DNA from: Indolivaga alginatilytica
GTDB lineage: Bacteria > Bacteroidota > Bacteroidia > Bacteroidales > Dysgonomonadaceae
Direction of reading: 5' to 3'
NCBI RefSeq assembly: GCF_003201355.1
Contig: NZ_QICL01000006.1
Location: forward strand, 1-64,000
Length of the DNA: 64,000 nucleotides
Shown in pieces: positions 20,526-30,309 of this stretch. The stretch's first letter is position 1, and each line of letters begins with the position of its first letter. The notes under the pieces are model-generated. The model ran no database searches. It saw only the letters and a list, made by a program, of their open reading frames with translations, and was not told the origin of the DNA. The translations under genes were made by a program, and so were the position numbers.

Positions 20526-21362
20526 AACATAAACTTGATAAGAAGACTATACAACTACAAAAATATCTTTCAAAAATATGCCTTGGAAATATCAATATGC
20601 CTTAGTGCTGAGATTAATGATTCTTTATTATAGAAAATAAGTAAATTAGACCGGAGAATTATAAAAGTAATAAATTACTATAGAGAGACTGCCAAACGGT
20701 GCAGAAGAGGATATGCGTAATGTCTTGAATTCTGGATAATTAAACTGGATTTTCAAGTTAACACAGATAAATATATTAATCAAGCCATTGATTTCTTAAG
20801 AGTTGAATTTACCGGATACACAAGTGATAAGATAAAATTAAGAAGAGTTATAAACCAGTTTGTTGACAAAGGAAATCTCAAAGCCATAGAATAAGGGATA
20901 CTATATTTATGTGAATAAAATACCGCAAATATGGTATTTCGAGGTTCGTTAACAAATAATAAATTTGCATTATAAATTAACTGGTGATAATAAAAAGACT
21001 GGAATGAAAATATTATCTGGAATGAAAAACAAATTATGGGCACCTTTGAATAGTAGGAATTTTATTTCGATTATCTCAAAATATCCTTTTGCATTTATCT
21101 ACACAAACTTAACCCTTTCCCTTTCTTTTGCACGAATGCGAATGTACTGCTGCTAATTTCTACTAGTAAGCAGAAGCTCTAACTGTAGCTTTGAAAATAA
21201 TTTAGATACTCCATATACATGTCTTTACAATAGATATTCAAACTATTGGTATGGTTAACTGTATGGTATGGCTAATTAAAATAATATGAAGTTTCAATAA
21301 AAAACGAACACTTCCTCCTCCGACGGCAATTGGTATTGGAAGTGCTCTTGATAAAAATTATC
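20526..21362. other. Long gene-poor gap with a small coding remnant
   Basis: This A+T-rich gap has no complete gene. An open frame at 20721-20894 reads through VNTDKYINQAIDFLRVEF and DKIKLRRVINQFVDKGN without a start codon and looks like a remnant of an unidentified protein. A TAGCTTTG box (21186-21193) resembles a Bacteroidetes -7 element, but no matching -33 TTG was found. A CACTTCC (21309-21315)/GGAAGTG (21338-21344) inverted repeat lies just before the susC start and may shape its leader. Confidence 0.45.
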
Positions 21363-24300
21363 ATGACAAAAGTAATCTTTTTTTTCAGGGTAAAGAGCCC
21401 CTTTGCAAGTGTTAATAAACATATTTATGTTTTTTTAGGGTTATTATTTTGCTCAATTACCCTTTATTCGCAAACATCTCTGACAGGATATATCTTTGAT
21501 GAGAAAACAAAAGAACCTATAATTGGTGCAGTTGTTGCGGAAAAATTTACAACAAATGGAGTAACCTCGGATGGTGAAGGAGCTTTTATACTCCGATCAC
21601 CCGATAAACTACCGGTAACATTGGTTGTAAGCTTTCTCGGCTATAAATCCCAAGAGATAAATATCTCTGAGGAAAAAGAATCAATAAAGATTGCTCTGAT
21701 TGAAGATGTAAATAGTTTAAATGAAGTTGTTATTGTCGGTTATGGTACCCAGAGAAGACAAGAGCTGACGGGAGCAGTATCCACGGTGCCTAAATTGCTG
21801 TTGGAGAATAATGTATCGCCAACAATCGATGGAATGTTAGCCGGATCCGTAGCTGGTCTAAACGTAAAGCAGGGTTCAGGACAACCGGGTGAAGCAGCTT
21901 CTATCCGTATTCGGGGAGGCAATTCTATTAATGCTAATAATGATCCGCTATATGTAATTGACGGCTTTATTTTTTATAGAGATGCCAGTTCTACCAAGAC
22001 CGGACTGGGAAGTATCGAAAGCAGTATAAATCCTCTGGCATCCATTAATCCTTCTGATATTGAATCGATCGAAGTTCTTAAAGACGTTTCTGCAACTGCC
22101 ATTTACGGTTCACGTGGAGCCAATGGGGTAATTATTATTACCACAAAAAAAGGTAAGCGAGGCGAAACCTCTGTCAATTACAGGCATTTTACAGGATGGA
22201 GTAAGCCTGCTAAAAAGCTCGACTTAATGAATGCCGGCCAATGGGCAAGAATTCAAAAAGACTATTTCAACAACAAAGGAAATTTCACTGACGAGGAGAT
22301 ATCAAAGTTGGGTAAAGGGTATGACTGGCAGGATGCTGTATTAAGAACAGGAACGACTCAAAATCACGAATTATCTATCAGTGGAGGCGATGATAAAACA
22401 CGCTATCTTATATCAGGTAATTACATTAATCAGGATGGAATCATTATCAATTCAGGTTTTAAACGTTACAATGCCCGCGTAAATCTGGATAGAAATTTAT
22501 ATAAAAACCTAACAGCAAGTGTTTTTGTAACTTTTGGAAAAAGTACTCAAAACAGCCTCACCACTACCGAACCTGTGAACTATAATTCTTCACCTTTCTC
22601 GGCAGGAATTACCAATTCCCTCACTTATGCTTTGTTTATGCCTCCGGTAGTCCCTATTTATAATAGCGATGGAAGTTATAACTACAAGAACCCGTACGAG
22701 TATGCCTATTTTGCTATAGGTAGCAAAGCGGTAAACCCGGTATCGGATTTGGAAAATAGCGTAGCAGAAACCATCAACAACTCATTACTCGGTAATTTCC
22801 TTCTCCGTTATACAATTCTTGAAGGATTGGTTGCAAAAGTAAGTTTGGGTACGGATGTCAGTAATATTACACAAAATTTCTTCGCTCCATCTTACACTGC
22901 TATCGGGCTTGCGGAACAAGGCATTGGCGGTATCGGAACAAAGAGATATGAAACATTTCAGACCGAAAATACACTGGGATATACCAAGCAGCTAAATGAT
23001 GCAAATTATATAGATTTATTGGGCGGCTATACCTATCAGAAGTCAGATATAAACTATGTTACATCTATTGCAACCCATTTTACAAACGAATCTTTAAAAC
23101 ACAATAATCTGGCGGATGGTTCTGTGGCTTACCCTCCTGTATCGGGAACATCAACAGCTTCATTGCATTCGGTTATAGGCAGGGTAAATTATACATTAGA
23201 ACAAAGATATAATCTTACTGCAACTATTCGTGCCGACAATTCTTCCCGCTTTGCAAAAGAGCATCGCTGGGGTTACTTTCCCTCCATCGGTTTATCGTGG
23301 AATTTGGAGCAGGAGAATTTTCTGAAAAACCAAAGTACTCTTAATAATCTTAAGTTAAGAATGTCTGCCGGAACAGTTGGTAATCAGGAGATCGGAGACT
23401 ATGAATATGCCCAAAGTTACAAAGCCAATCATTATAATGGTGGTGCGGCATACAAAAAAGACAATTTAGGAAATTCTAATTTGAAATGGGAAACTACGAC
23501 TCAATACAATATTGGAGCCGATGCCGGGTTTTTTAAAAACCGTCTGAATCTGGTTGCGGACATCTATTACAAAAAGACATCCGATTTATTATTGAATGTG
23601 CCGGTAGATGCCTCACAAGGGGTTATCGAACAATTGGAGAATATAGGAAATGTAACCAATAAAGGAATTGAATTTGCTGTAAATGCAACATTGATCGATA
23701 ATAAAAATCTGACATGGGTTGTAAATGCAAATATTGCCCACAATGTAAATGAAATAACAGATATGGGAAGCACCAAGAGGCTGCTTCAAGGCAATAATTC
23801 GGAGCAGATATTGCAAGTAGGCGAATCTCTGGGTTCATTCTATGGCCTTATTTTCGATGGAATTGTACAGACCGGTGAAGATGTCTCCAAACTCCCAACT
23901 ACAACCAATGGAGTTCCTAAAGCCGGAGATCTTAAATTTGTAGATGTAAGTGGTCCTAATGGTATACCCGATGGTAAGATAGACCAATATGACCGTACAG
24001 TATTAGGCAGTATACAACCCACGCTTATCTACGGATTCTCTTCTTCATTGACTTACCGGAATTTCGATTTTTTTATTCTCCTTCAAGGTTCTAAGGGTAA
24101 TAAAGTTTACAATTCGCTGCGTCGCACATTGGAACATCCGACCGATAGCTATAATATGTCTACGGCACTACTCGACAGCTGGACATCGTCAAACCCATCC
24201 AACAGGCTACCCTATATTACGGGTACCCGCCCTTATTCTTATATAGACAGCCGTTATGTGGAAGATGCTTCCTACCTCAAAATAAATAACTTGACAGTAG

Positions 24301-24476
24301 GCTACAGTATTAAATTTAAGAAATATCCTGTAAAGCTTCGATTATTTGCTGCTGCTCAAAATCTGGTAACTATATCCGACTATAAAGGATATGATCCCGA
24401 GATCTCAAGCGGTTTGGACATAGGTGCATATCCTACTGCACGCACATTTATGGCCGGTATGGAACTTTCATTCTAG
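21363..24476 (+). CDS. SusC/RagA-family TonB-dependent outer-membrane receptor (intact)
   Basis: From the ATG at 21363 the product is 1037 residues. A start at 21330 adds 11 residues ahead of the signal peptide and is less likely. The domains in order are: a signal sequence ending at TLYSQ, a carboxypeptidase-regulatory-like domain (about 40-125), a TonB-linked plug (NEVVIVGYGTQRR, then IRIRGGNS, DPLYVIDG and ATAIYGSRGANGVIIITTKKG), and a 22-strand barrel ending FMAGMELSF. It pairs with the SusD starting 70 bases downstream. It is the only complete SusC in the left half of the window. No glycoside hydrolase accompanies it, so its cargo (glycan or peptide) is unknown. Confidence 0.95.
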   Translation: MTKVIFFFRVKSPFASVNKHIYVFLGLLFCSITLYSQTSLTGYIFDEKTKEPIIGAVVAEKFTTNGVTSDGEGAFILRSPDKLPVTLVVSFLGYKSQEINISEEKESIKIALIEDVNSLNEVVIVGYGTQRRQELTGAVSTVPKLLLENNVSPTIDGMLAGSVAGLNVKQGSGQPGEAASIRIRGGNSINANNDPLYVIDGFIFYRDASSTKTGLGSIESSINPLASINPSDIESIEVLKDVSATAIYGSRGANGVIIITTKKGKRGETSVNYRHFTGWSKPAKKLDLMNAGQWARIQKDYFNNKGNFTDEEISKLGKGYDWQDAVLRTGTTQNHELSISGGDDKTRYLISGNYINQDGIIINSGFKRYNARVNLDRNLYKNLTASVFVTFGKSTQNSLTTTEPVNYNSSPFSAGITNSLTYALFMPPVVPIYNSDGSYNYKNPYEYAYFAIGSKAVNPVSDLENSVAETINNSLLGNFLLRYTILEGLVAKVSLGTDVSNITQNFFAPSYTAIGLAEQGIGGIGTKRYETFQTENTLGYTKQLNDANYIDLLGGYTYQKSDINYVTSIATHFTNESLKHNNLADGSVAYPPVSGTSTASLHSVIGRVNYTLEQRYNLTATIRADNSSRFAKEHRWGYFPSIGLSWNLEQENFLKNQSTLNNLKLRMSAGTVGNQEIGDYEYAQSYKANHYNGGAAYKKDNLGNSNLKWETTTQYNIGADAGFFKNRLNLVADIYYKKTSDLLLNVPVDASQGVIEQLENIGNVTNKGIEFAVNATLIDNKNLTWVVNANIAHNVNEITDMGSTKRLLQGNNSEQILQVGESLGSFYGLIFDGIVQTGEDVSKLPTTTNGVPKAGDLKFVDVSGPNGIPDGKIDQYDRTVLGSIQPTLIYGFSSSLTYRNFDFFILLQGSKGNKVYNSLRRTLEHPTDSYNMSTALLDSWTSSNPSNRLPYITGTRPYSYIDSRYVEDASYLKINNLTVGYSIKFKKYPVKLRLFAAAQNLVTISDYKGYDPEISSGLDIGAYPTARTFMAGMELSF

Positions 24477-24546
24477 GTTATTTAAAGAATCCACACTTTT
24501 ATTTGAATTCAATACATATATCTTAATAATTTAACATTTTACAAGT

Positions 24547-26166
24547 ATGAAAAAGTTAGTGTTATCCAAGGCTTTATTAGCCTTAGTATTGCTCGTTGCA
24601 TTCTCTTCCTGTAACGATAAAGACGACGAAGGGTCTATTGTTGGCGGTTCGAGTGTTGTTAAAAGTGACGAAGAGGCTGTTGCTCTTGTCAATGGTGTGT
24701 ATGGACCCCTTCAAACGGTTAGTTCTTCTTTCTCGTTTCTTATAGAATCGGCTACTGAGGGTACTATCAGTTTCGAAGGTGAAGAAAATGAAGCTGGACC
24801 TGAGGTGAGTCGCTTCGAAACAAAACCTACAACATGGTACCCTGTTAAAGTTTACAGCCGGCTGTATCAAGCTGTAGGTACTTCTAACGATGCGATAGAA
24901 AAAATAGGTGCTTCGACTGCTGTATCCGAAGCAACCAAAAAAGTCTCCATCGCCAGAGCTAAGTTTCTAAGAGGACTTTCCTATTCGTATCTGGTTCAGC
25001 TATTTGGGGAAGTTCCATTAGTACTACAAACCGGAACTTCAGTAAAAACGCGTTCGTCGATTAATGATGTATATACTCAAATCGTAAAAGACCTGACTGA
25101 AGCAGAGGCTGACTTACCCGAGTATGACAGTAGCCCTATTATTCCATCCAAGGGAGCTGCGAATGCCATTCTAGCAAGAGTATATCTTGCATGGGGACAC
25201 AATCCGTTGACACAAGACCAACTGGCGGAGATAGCCAACAGCTCTTCCGACCCCGTACATGTTCATGTTGATAATGCAAAACTTACGAAGGCTGTAGAGT
25301 ATGCCGATAAAGTGATCAAGAGCGGGAAATACAGTTTGTTGAGCGATTATACCAAATTATTTGGCAGATCGAATGAAAGCAAGGCGCCTGAGCATATCTT
25401 CACAATACGTCACGATGGTGATGCTGTAGATGCACAAGGCAATCACCAGACTCATTGTGCATTTACATTTGCTTTCGACCTTACTAAGGATAACCACATA
25501 GGACCTTCGAATGTTAAGCAACACGATGATTGGGATGCAGCCGATACACGCAGAGAGTTTTCATATACAACGTACTTGGAAAATCCACAGGAAAACAATA
25601 AAGGATATTATTTCTTACCACCTGTTACCCTGCCACGCTTTGGCAAAGGCATCGATCGCAGTTATGAGAACAGCGTAAACCATGCAATCACAACAAATGA
25701 AGTAGATCGTATAGAGATACGTTATGCCGAAGTGTTACTTATCAAAGCCGAAGCATTAGCTGAGTCCGGAAAAACCGGCGAGGCTCTACCTATTATCAAT
25801 CAGGTTCGAGAAAGAGCTTACGGTAATACATTGCATAACCTGAAATCACTTACTGTTGACGATGTTCGTAAAGAATGGGGATATGAGTTTGTTTATGAAC
25901 AAAAGAACTGGTTTAATCTGGTACGTTGGAAAACATTGATAGCAACTGTCAAAACAGTGAAAGACTTCGAACACTTCGATGATTCATATAAAACAGCCGG
26001 AGGAACAGGAAAAGATGGTAGTACTGTTAATGCATTTTTTGCAAAGGTATACAAACATTTGCATGCGAAATATGACAATGTGAGAGGTAAGCATTACCGC
26101 TTTCCGATACCTACAGGAGAGAAAGGTGAAGATTTAGGCATAACACCTCAGAATCCCGGATATTAA
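24547..26166 (+). CDS. SusD/RagB-family lipoprotein
   Basis: A 539-residue SusD homologue with lipobox Cys22 (AFSSC) and an acidic start (NDKDDEG) that fits surface export. Family segments are ARAKFLRGLSYSYLVQLFGEVPLV, GAANAILARVYLAW and EWGYEFVYEQKNWFNLVRW. It forms the lid of the upstream SusC. The neighbouring C11 protease and the lack of glycosidases leave open a role in peptide or glycopeptide uptake, as in RagAB-type systems. Confidence 0.93.
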   Translation: MKKLVLSKALLALVLLVAFSSCNDKDDEGSIVGGSSVVKSDEEAVALVNGVYGPLQTVSSSFSFLIESATEGTISFEGEENEAGPEVSRFETKPTTWYPVKVYSRLYQAVGTSNDAIEKIGASTAVSEATKKVSIARAKFLRGLSYSYLVQLFGEVPLVLQTGTSVKTRSSINDVYTQIVKDLTEAEADLPEYDSSPIIPSKGAANAILARVYLAWGHNPLTQDQLAEIANSSSDPVHVHVDNAKLTKAVEYADKVIKSGKYSLLSDYTKLFGRSNESKAPEHIFTIRHDGDAVDAQGNHQTHCAFTFAFDLTKDNHIGPSNVKQHDDWDAADTRREFSYTTYLENPQENNKGYYFLPPVTLPRFGKGIDRSYENSVNHAITTNEVDRIEIRYAEVLLIKAEALAESGKTGEALPIINQVRERAYGNTLHNLKSLTVDDVRKEWGYEFVYEQKNWFNLVRWKTLIATVKTVKDFEHFDDSYKTAGGTGKDGSTVNAFFAKVYKHLHAKYDNVRGKHYRFPIPTGEKGEDLGITPQNPGY

Positions 26167-26182
26167 AAATATATTATAGGAA

Positions 26183-26215
26183 ATCAAGGGACCCTACATT
26201 TTGTGTGGGATTCCT
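26183..26215 (+). terminator. Imperfect hairpin after susD
   Basis: AAGGGACCCTACA and the downstream TGTGTGGGATTCCTT form an imperfect stem shortly after the susD stop, with T-rich sequence following. It could be a weak terminator. Confidence 0.4.
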
Positions 26216-26344
26216 TGTTTATTATTGCATTAAACTGTAAATAGCTAAGACTTAACTGACATTCTTGAAAAGTAATCCCATTTTGTTGTGGTATCAATAT
26301 ATTATTCTGATTATTTTCTAATATTGATAATAAGATAGGGTATA

Positions 26345-26375
26345 AAAAAGGGTTACAATGATTGTAACCCTTTTT
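26345..26375. terminator. Bidirectional terminator between convergent genes
   Basis: AAAAAGGGTTACAAT (26345-26359) and ATTGTAACCCTTTTT (26361-26375) form a near-continuous palindrome with A- and T-runs on either side. It sits between the plus-strand susD and the minus-strand small membrane protein. Confidence 0.85.
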
Positions 26376-26393
26376 ATATATGATAAATCGATT

Positions 26394-26801
26394 CTATTTT
26401 TTTTCGTATTTCCTTTCAAGTTCTTCTATCTCTTTTTTTAGTCTTTTTCTATGAAAGTAGAATATGACTATATACATAATTATGCTGGAAGCCAATACTC
26501 CCAGGCAAAAAAGAAAGTCTATGCTATTTACTCCCACATAGAAAAAAGTAGCATAAGATAATGATAAGATTGTAATACTTGCTACAATACAATTCAATAT
26601 TTGGATTAATTTATAATCATTCATATTAGATTGCATAACTATGGTACTCATTGCTAAAAAAAGAATCAAAAGACACCCTGTTTTGTCATCTCCTTTAATA
26701 AACATTTTGAGAGGGCTAATAGGCGTCGGAATAACACAAAATGCTATAAAAATAGCTACTATTACTATTAGAATTAAAATATTTTTGTTCTTTTTGCTCA
26801 T
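26394..26801 (-). CDS. Small membrane protein of unknown function
   Basis: A 135-residue protein with four hydrophobic stretches: ILILIVIVAIFIAFCVIP near residue 8, CLLILFLAMSTIVM near 43, ILNCIVASITILSLSYATFFYVG near 68, and FLFCLGVLASSIIMYIVIFYF near 96. It ends in a highly charged helix (KRLKKEIEELERKYEKK). The signal resembles no family I can name. It ends next to a strong terminator, which supports a real gene. No partner is evident. Confidence 0.6.
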   Translation of the reverse strand: MSKKNKNILILIVIVAIFIAFCVIPTPISPLKMFIKGDDKTGCLLILFLAMSTIVMQSNMNDYKLIQILNCIVASITILSLSYATFFYVGVNSIDFLFCLGVLASSIIMYIVIFYFHRKRLKKEIEELERKYEKK

Positions 26802-27240
26802 AATAAGGTTGTTTAGAACTGCAAATATAATATTAAATTCTTATTTAGGTTGCATTTACTCTTCAGATGGAAACAGGCAGATTTATATTAATTCCTGAAA
26901 CAAGTTTGAAATAATCTTACCATCTAGTAGTAAATGTGCAGGAGAGTGAGTTTCTTTAGTAGAATATTTCTCATTGGTGTAGCATTCCTTCCATTTATAT
27001 AAAGCAATCAATATGTCATTAATACAACAGTCTCATAAATTTCGCTCATTTTGTGTGTTAAATAGCACGCTTGAAAGGTGAAGCTATTACTAATTTAGAT
27101 GAAAGACCGATTAGAAAAACAGGAGCAGGGGAATGTATTAACTAATTAATGATATTCCAAACTACTATGAGATCCATCGATATCAATTAAATACGAATTC
27201 ACCCCTATATTCAGTTGAGGATACATCTAAAGTTATAGTT
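26802..27240. other. Gene-poor A+T-rich gap
   Basis: No intact gene is supported. On the minus strand two short open stretches in different frames (around 27060-27010 and 27030-26898, the second ending LLLDGKIISNLFQELI) could be remnants of one frameshifted gene, but no family is recognisable. The gap marks the left edge of the A+T-rich glycosyltransferase and peptide region. Confidence 0.35.
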
Positions 27241-28101
27241 TTAAAAATATAGATAACTAATAAAATCAGAGAATATTTGTTGATCAAATACTTTCAGCTT
27301 TAGATTTTGCTTCATTAATGAATCGAGTATAGGTTTACTGATTTGTTTATTTAAGTTCTTGTTGCGACTCATAAACTGCGAAAAAACAGCCTCTTCATTT
27401 TTAGGTAGACGAAAGCCACAGGTTCTTAGATACTTTATTCTGATTAAATCAGCATAATGACATTGTCGGAAGTAATCTTTTGATGAAATTTGTTTTTCAT
27501 GTATACGGTAATGCATCAAAATATCAGGGGTATTTATAACTTTCCCGATCAAAGATATTTTGCACATCAAATCATAGTCTGAAGAATAATAAAACTCTTC
27601 ATTGTAATAATTTACTTGTGCTAAGACCTCATTTCTTATGATAAGAGAGGGATGTAGAAACATATTGTTTTGTAACAGAAATATTTTTAAAAGAGAATAA
27701 CTTTTCGGCTTTTTCTGAATATAACCGGTATTTATAAATTGAAAGTCTGTTCCCATTGCTAATATTTCAGTATCCTCTTCCATTATTTGGACTTGCCTTT
27801 CTAATCTGTTGGACATGGCAATATCATCCCCATCCATAACACAGATATATTTACCTTTTGCCATTCTGCAACCCTCATTTCTTGCATTATAATTACCTTT
27901 GTTAATTGCTCTGTCGATGTATATAATTCTAGAATCTTTCTCTTCTCTTATCATAGAGGAGGTATTATCTGTAGAGCCATCGTTTATAATGATAAACTCA
28001 AAGTTGTGATAACTTTGATTAAGAATACTATGAATGGCTTCTTTAATGAAGCCCTCAATATTATATACAGGCATTATTACCGAGACCAAAGGTGTTTTCA
28101 T
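27241..28101 (-). CDS. Family 2 glycosyltransferase
   Basis: A 286-residue GT-A enzyme. The N-terminal nucleotide-binding region reads PLVSVIMPVYNIEGFIKEAI, then IIINDGSTDNT and NEGCRMAKGKY, followed by the metal-binding VMDGDDIAMSNR. There is no membrane segment or signal peptide, so it acts in the cytoplasm. It is divergent from the next GT2 gene, with 78 bases between the starts. Donor and acceptor sugars cannot be predicted. It may belong to the peptide-modification cluster to the right or to an unrelated glycan pathway. Confidence 0.85.
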   Translation of the reverse strand: MKTPLVSVIMPVYNIEGFIKEAIHSILNQSYHNFEFIIINDGSTDNTSSMIREEKDSRIIYIDRAINKGNYNARNEGCRMAKGKYICVMDGDDIAMSNRLERQVQIMEEDTEILAMGTDFQFINTGYIQKKPKSYSLLKIFLLQNNMFLHPSLIIRNEVLAQVNYYNEEFYYSSDYDLMCKISLIGKVINTPDILMHYRIHEKQISSKDYFRQCHYADLIRIKYLRTCGFRLPKNEEAVFSQFMSRNKNLNKQISKPILDSLMKQNLKLKVFDQQIFSDFISYLYF

Positions 28102-28179
28102 CTTTTGTGTTTGAAGATATACGAATATACAAAAATATTCTTAACTTTAAGCATTGACCTTTATCTCAACGTTTATGCT

Positions 28180-29043
28180 ATGACTTGGTTAGTTTCTGTA
28201 ATTATACCCACATATAATGTTGAGCTATATCTTGAGGAATGTGTTTTATCTCTTCTGAATCAAACCTATATAAATCTCGAGCTGATTTTTGTCAATGATA
28301 ATTCCACAGATAGGAGTTTAGCTATTTTAAGACAATATCAATTAATTGATAATCGCATAAATATTATTAACTTAGATACCAATAACGGTCCCGGATATGC
28401 CCGTAATATTGGAATTGAAAAAGCTTGTGGTAAATACATCTTTTTTGTTGATGCAGACGATTATATAAATGATGATCTGATTAACAACTTAATAGAACAT
28501 CTAAAGTTTAAGTCGGCTGATATCTTAATATACAATGGTACCTCTTTTGATGAAGATTCTGGAAAGCAGACTAGTATCAAGTATTTTAACTTAGATGAAA
28601 GCTTTTTTAGTTATGGCAAAATAAAATCGAGGTATCAAATGTTTTTGGCTGACTGTCACTCCCCCTGTCTGAAAGTATATCACTGCTCTCTATTTAAAGA
28701 ATCATGCATCAGATTTCCATCTCATGCATATGGTGAGGATGTCGAATTTTGGATAAGATGTTTACTACATACAAAAAAAATCTCCTATATTGATTTTGTT
28801 GGATATCATAGAAGATATAGAACTGGATCTATTATGACTAGTGGGTCACTTAAGAATATAAAAGACAGAATTGATAGTTTCGACACGCTACTGGGAATTT
28901 GCCAACAAAATATTGCTCTTTATAACTATATTGTTGGAATTTATATTCCTTCTGTTGCACGAAAAGCTCTAGCATCAGATAATAAAGCCTTGATTGATTA
29001 TCTGAGCGTAGCGATGAAAGAACTTGAAATTAAATACGATTAA
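28180..29043 (+). CDS. Family 2 glycosyltransferase
   Basis: A 287-residue GT2 enzyme. An earlier in-frame start (28006) would run antisense through the divergent neighbour and add about 58 residues with no GT character, so the ATG at 28180 giving MTWLVSVIIPTYNVE is chosen. Key motifs are FVNDNSTDRS and the DxD equivalent FVDADDYI. Later PCLKVYHCSLF and GEDVEFWIRCL follow the catalytic-loop pattern with an ED acid pair. It is followed 11 bases later by another GT2, so the two are probably co-transcribed. Confidence 0.85.
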   Translation: MTWLVSVIIPTYNVELYLEECVLSLLNQTYINLELIFVNDNSTDRSLAILRQYQLIDNRINIINLDTNNGPGYARNIGIEKACGKYIFFVDADDYINDDLINNLIEHLKFKSADILIYNGTSFDEDSGKQTSIKYFNLDESFFSYGKIKSRYQMFLADCHSPCLKVYHCSLFKESCIRFPSHAYGEDVEFWIRCLLHTKKISYIDFVGYHRRYRTGSIMTSGSLKNIKDRIDSFDTLLGICQQNIALYNYIVGIYIPSVARKALASDNKALIDYLSVAMKELEIKYD

Positions 29044-29054
29044 AATACTATATT

Positions 29055-29918
29055 ATGAAAGCTCCCTCAATAAGTATTGTAATGCCTGTCTATAACTCCT
29101 CACGCTATCTATCGGAATCTATTGACAGTATTTTGTCACAGACTTTTAGCGATTTTGAACTGATTATAATAGATGACGGATCTACAGATGGTAGTCGTGA
29201 AATTATAACAACTAATTATAAAGATTCGAGAATTAGGCTGATAAAAAATGAGCATAACTTTATACAGTCTTTAAATATTGGGATGACTCAATCAAAAGGG
29301 AAATATATAGCCCGTATGGATGCCGACGATATAATGTTACCTGAAAGATTACAAATGCAGTATCATTTTATGGAAGAAAATCCGGATATAGATATTAGTG
29401 GTACCTGGATGCAGGTTTTCGGAGATATGGATGGCATATGGAAAAATACAACGGCGAGTGACGAGATAGAGGTGCAAGCAATACTTCATAGTCCTCTGTA
29501 TCACCCTACCGTTATACTAAAAAGAAGTATTATTACTCAATTTCCATTGGTAAATGATACCAATCAAGTATACAATGAAGAATATATATATGCCGAAGAT
29601 TATCAACTGTGGACCGAGTTAATGAAAAGAGGATATAGATTAACAAATCTGCCTCACGTATTATTGCGATACAGAAAGAGTGAAGGACAAATAAGTCGAC
29701 AAAAGCAAACAGAGATGCAAAATACAACTCTCAGGATACAGACAGAATATCTTGAATATATAATGGACAAGATAGCAAAACTAGATGAAGATTATTATAA
29801 TATGCTAGATCATTCTATAACCTTATGCAATAAAGGTAAAGTTCATTTTATCGATTTACAAAAAATCGTCTATATTATTGCATCTAGAGTTATTCCCGGT
29901 AGTTCTGTTCATCAATAA
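29055..29918 (+). CDS. Family 2 glycosyltransferase
   Basis: A 287-residue GT2 enzyme starting KAPSISIVMPVYNSSRYL, with IIDDGSTDGS, the metal-binding ARMDADDIMLPERL and a catalytic acid region around YAEDYQLWTELMKRGY. The DADD motif and following PERLQMQ resemble cell-surface glycan GTs. It is the last plus-strand gene before the convergent peptide operon. The acceptor is unknown. Confidence 0.86.
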   Translation: MKAPSISIVMPVYNSSRYLSESIDSILSQTFSDFELIIIDDGSTDGSREIITTNYKDSRIRLIKNEHNFIQSLNIGMTQSKGKYIARMDADDIMLPERLQMQYHFMEENPDIDISGTWMQVFGDMDGIWKNTTASDEIEVQAILHSPLYHPTVILKRSIITQFPLVNDTNQVYNEEYIYAEDYQLWTELMKRGYRLTNLPHVLLRYRKSEGQISRQKQTEMQNTTLRIQTEYLEYIMDKIAKLDEDYYNMLDHSITLCNKGKVHFIDLQKIVYIIASRVIPGSSVHQ

Positions 29919-30059
29919 AATAGTTTGTATCTTTTCTGTTGTTGGCACGATATTGCTAATATAAAAAGAGATAAGGGAAGAACCATTATCGATTAGTATA
30001 CTTATTATTTTTTATAATCAGATTAATATAATTCGTGAATGTATTTATCCGGTTATTAA

Positions 30060-30296
30060 CTAGTTGGATATTTGAGTCTTGCATAATCCTGCCGACTGCT
30101 CTGAAAAACCGAGATAATTAGATGAATATACACTGATTCCTACCCCGTTACCGCAATATCCTACATAATAATTAAGACCTCCTCCACAATCAAAACCACC
30201 TTTAAGGGTTTTCATCTCTTTCTCACTCCTAATAAACTGAGAAATGTAACAAATATATTCTGAGTTTTTTTGTAGTGCTGGTATCTTCATAAACAT
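30060..30296 (-). CDS. Double-glycine-leader peptide, putative RiPP precursor
   Basis: A 78-residue peptide whose first 34 residues look like a Bacteroidales GG leader ending EKEMKTLKGG. The putative core (35-78) begins FDCGGGLNYY and is rich in Gly, Ser and Tyr, with three cysteines at 37, 48 and 72. This pattern matches what is known of the natural-product precursors of the GG-Bacteroidales peptide system (TIGR04149-like). The start may be Met1 (30296) or Met3 (30290). It is the last gene of a minus-strand operon, 13 bases after a glycosyltransferase gene that follows a LanC-like gene. No radical SAM maturase or peptidase-containing exporter is in the window. The mature product and its modification are unknown. 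Confidence 0.72.
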   Translation of the reverse strand: MFMKIPALQKNSEYICYISQFIRSEKEMKTLKGGFDCGGGLNYYVGYCGNGVGISVYSSNYLGFSEQSAGLCKTQISN

Positions 30297-30309
30297 AGTT
30301 CTATTAGTT

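Noticed and set aside
28006-28179. N-terminal extension of the second GT2 gene
   Set aside because: It runs antisense through the start of the divergent GT2 gene, and the extra residues have no GT-like character; the ATG at 28180 fits the family start.
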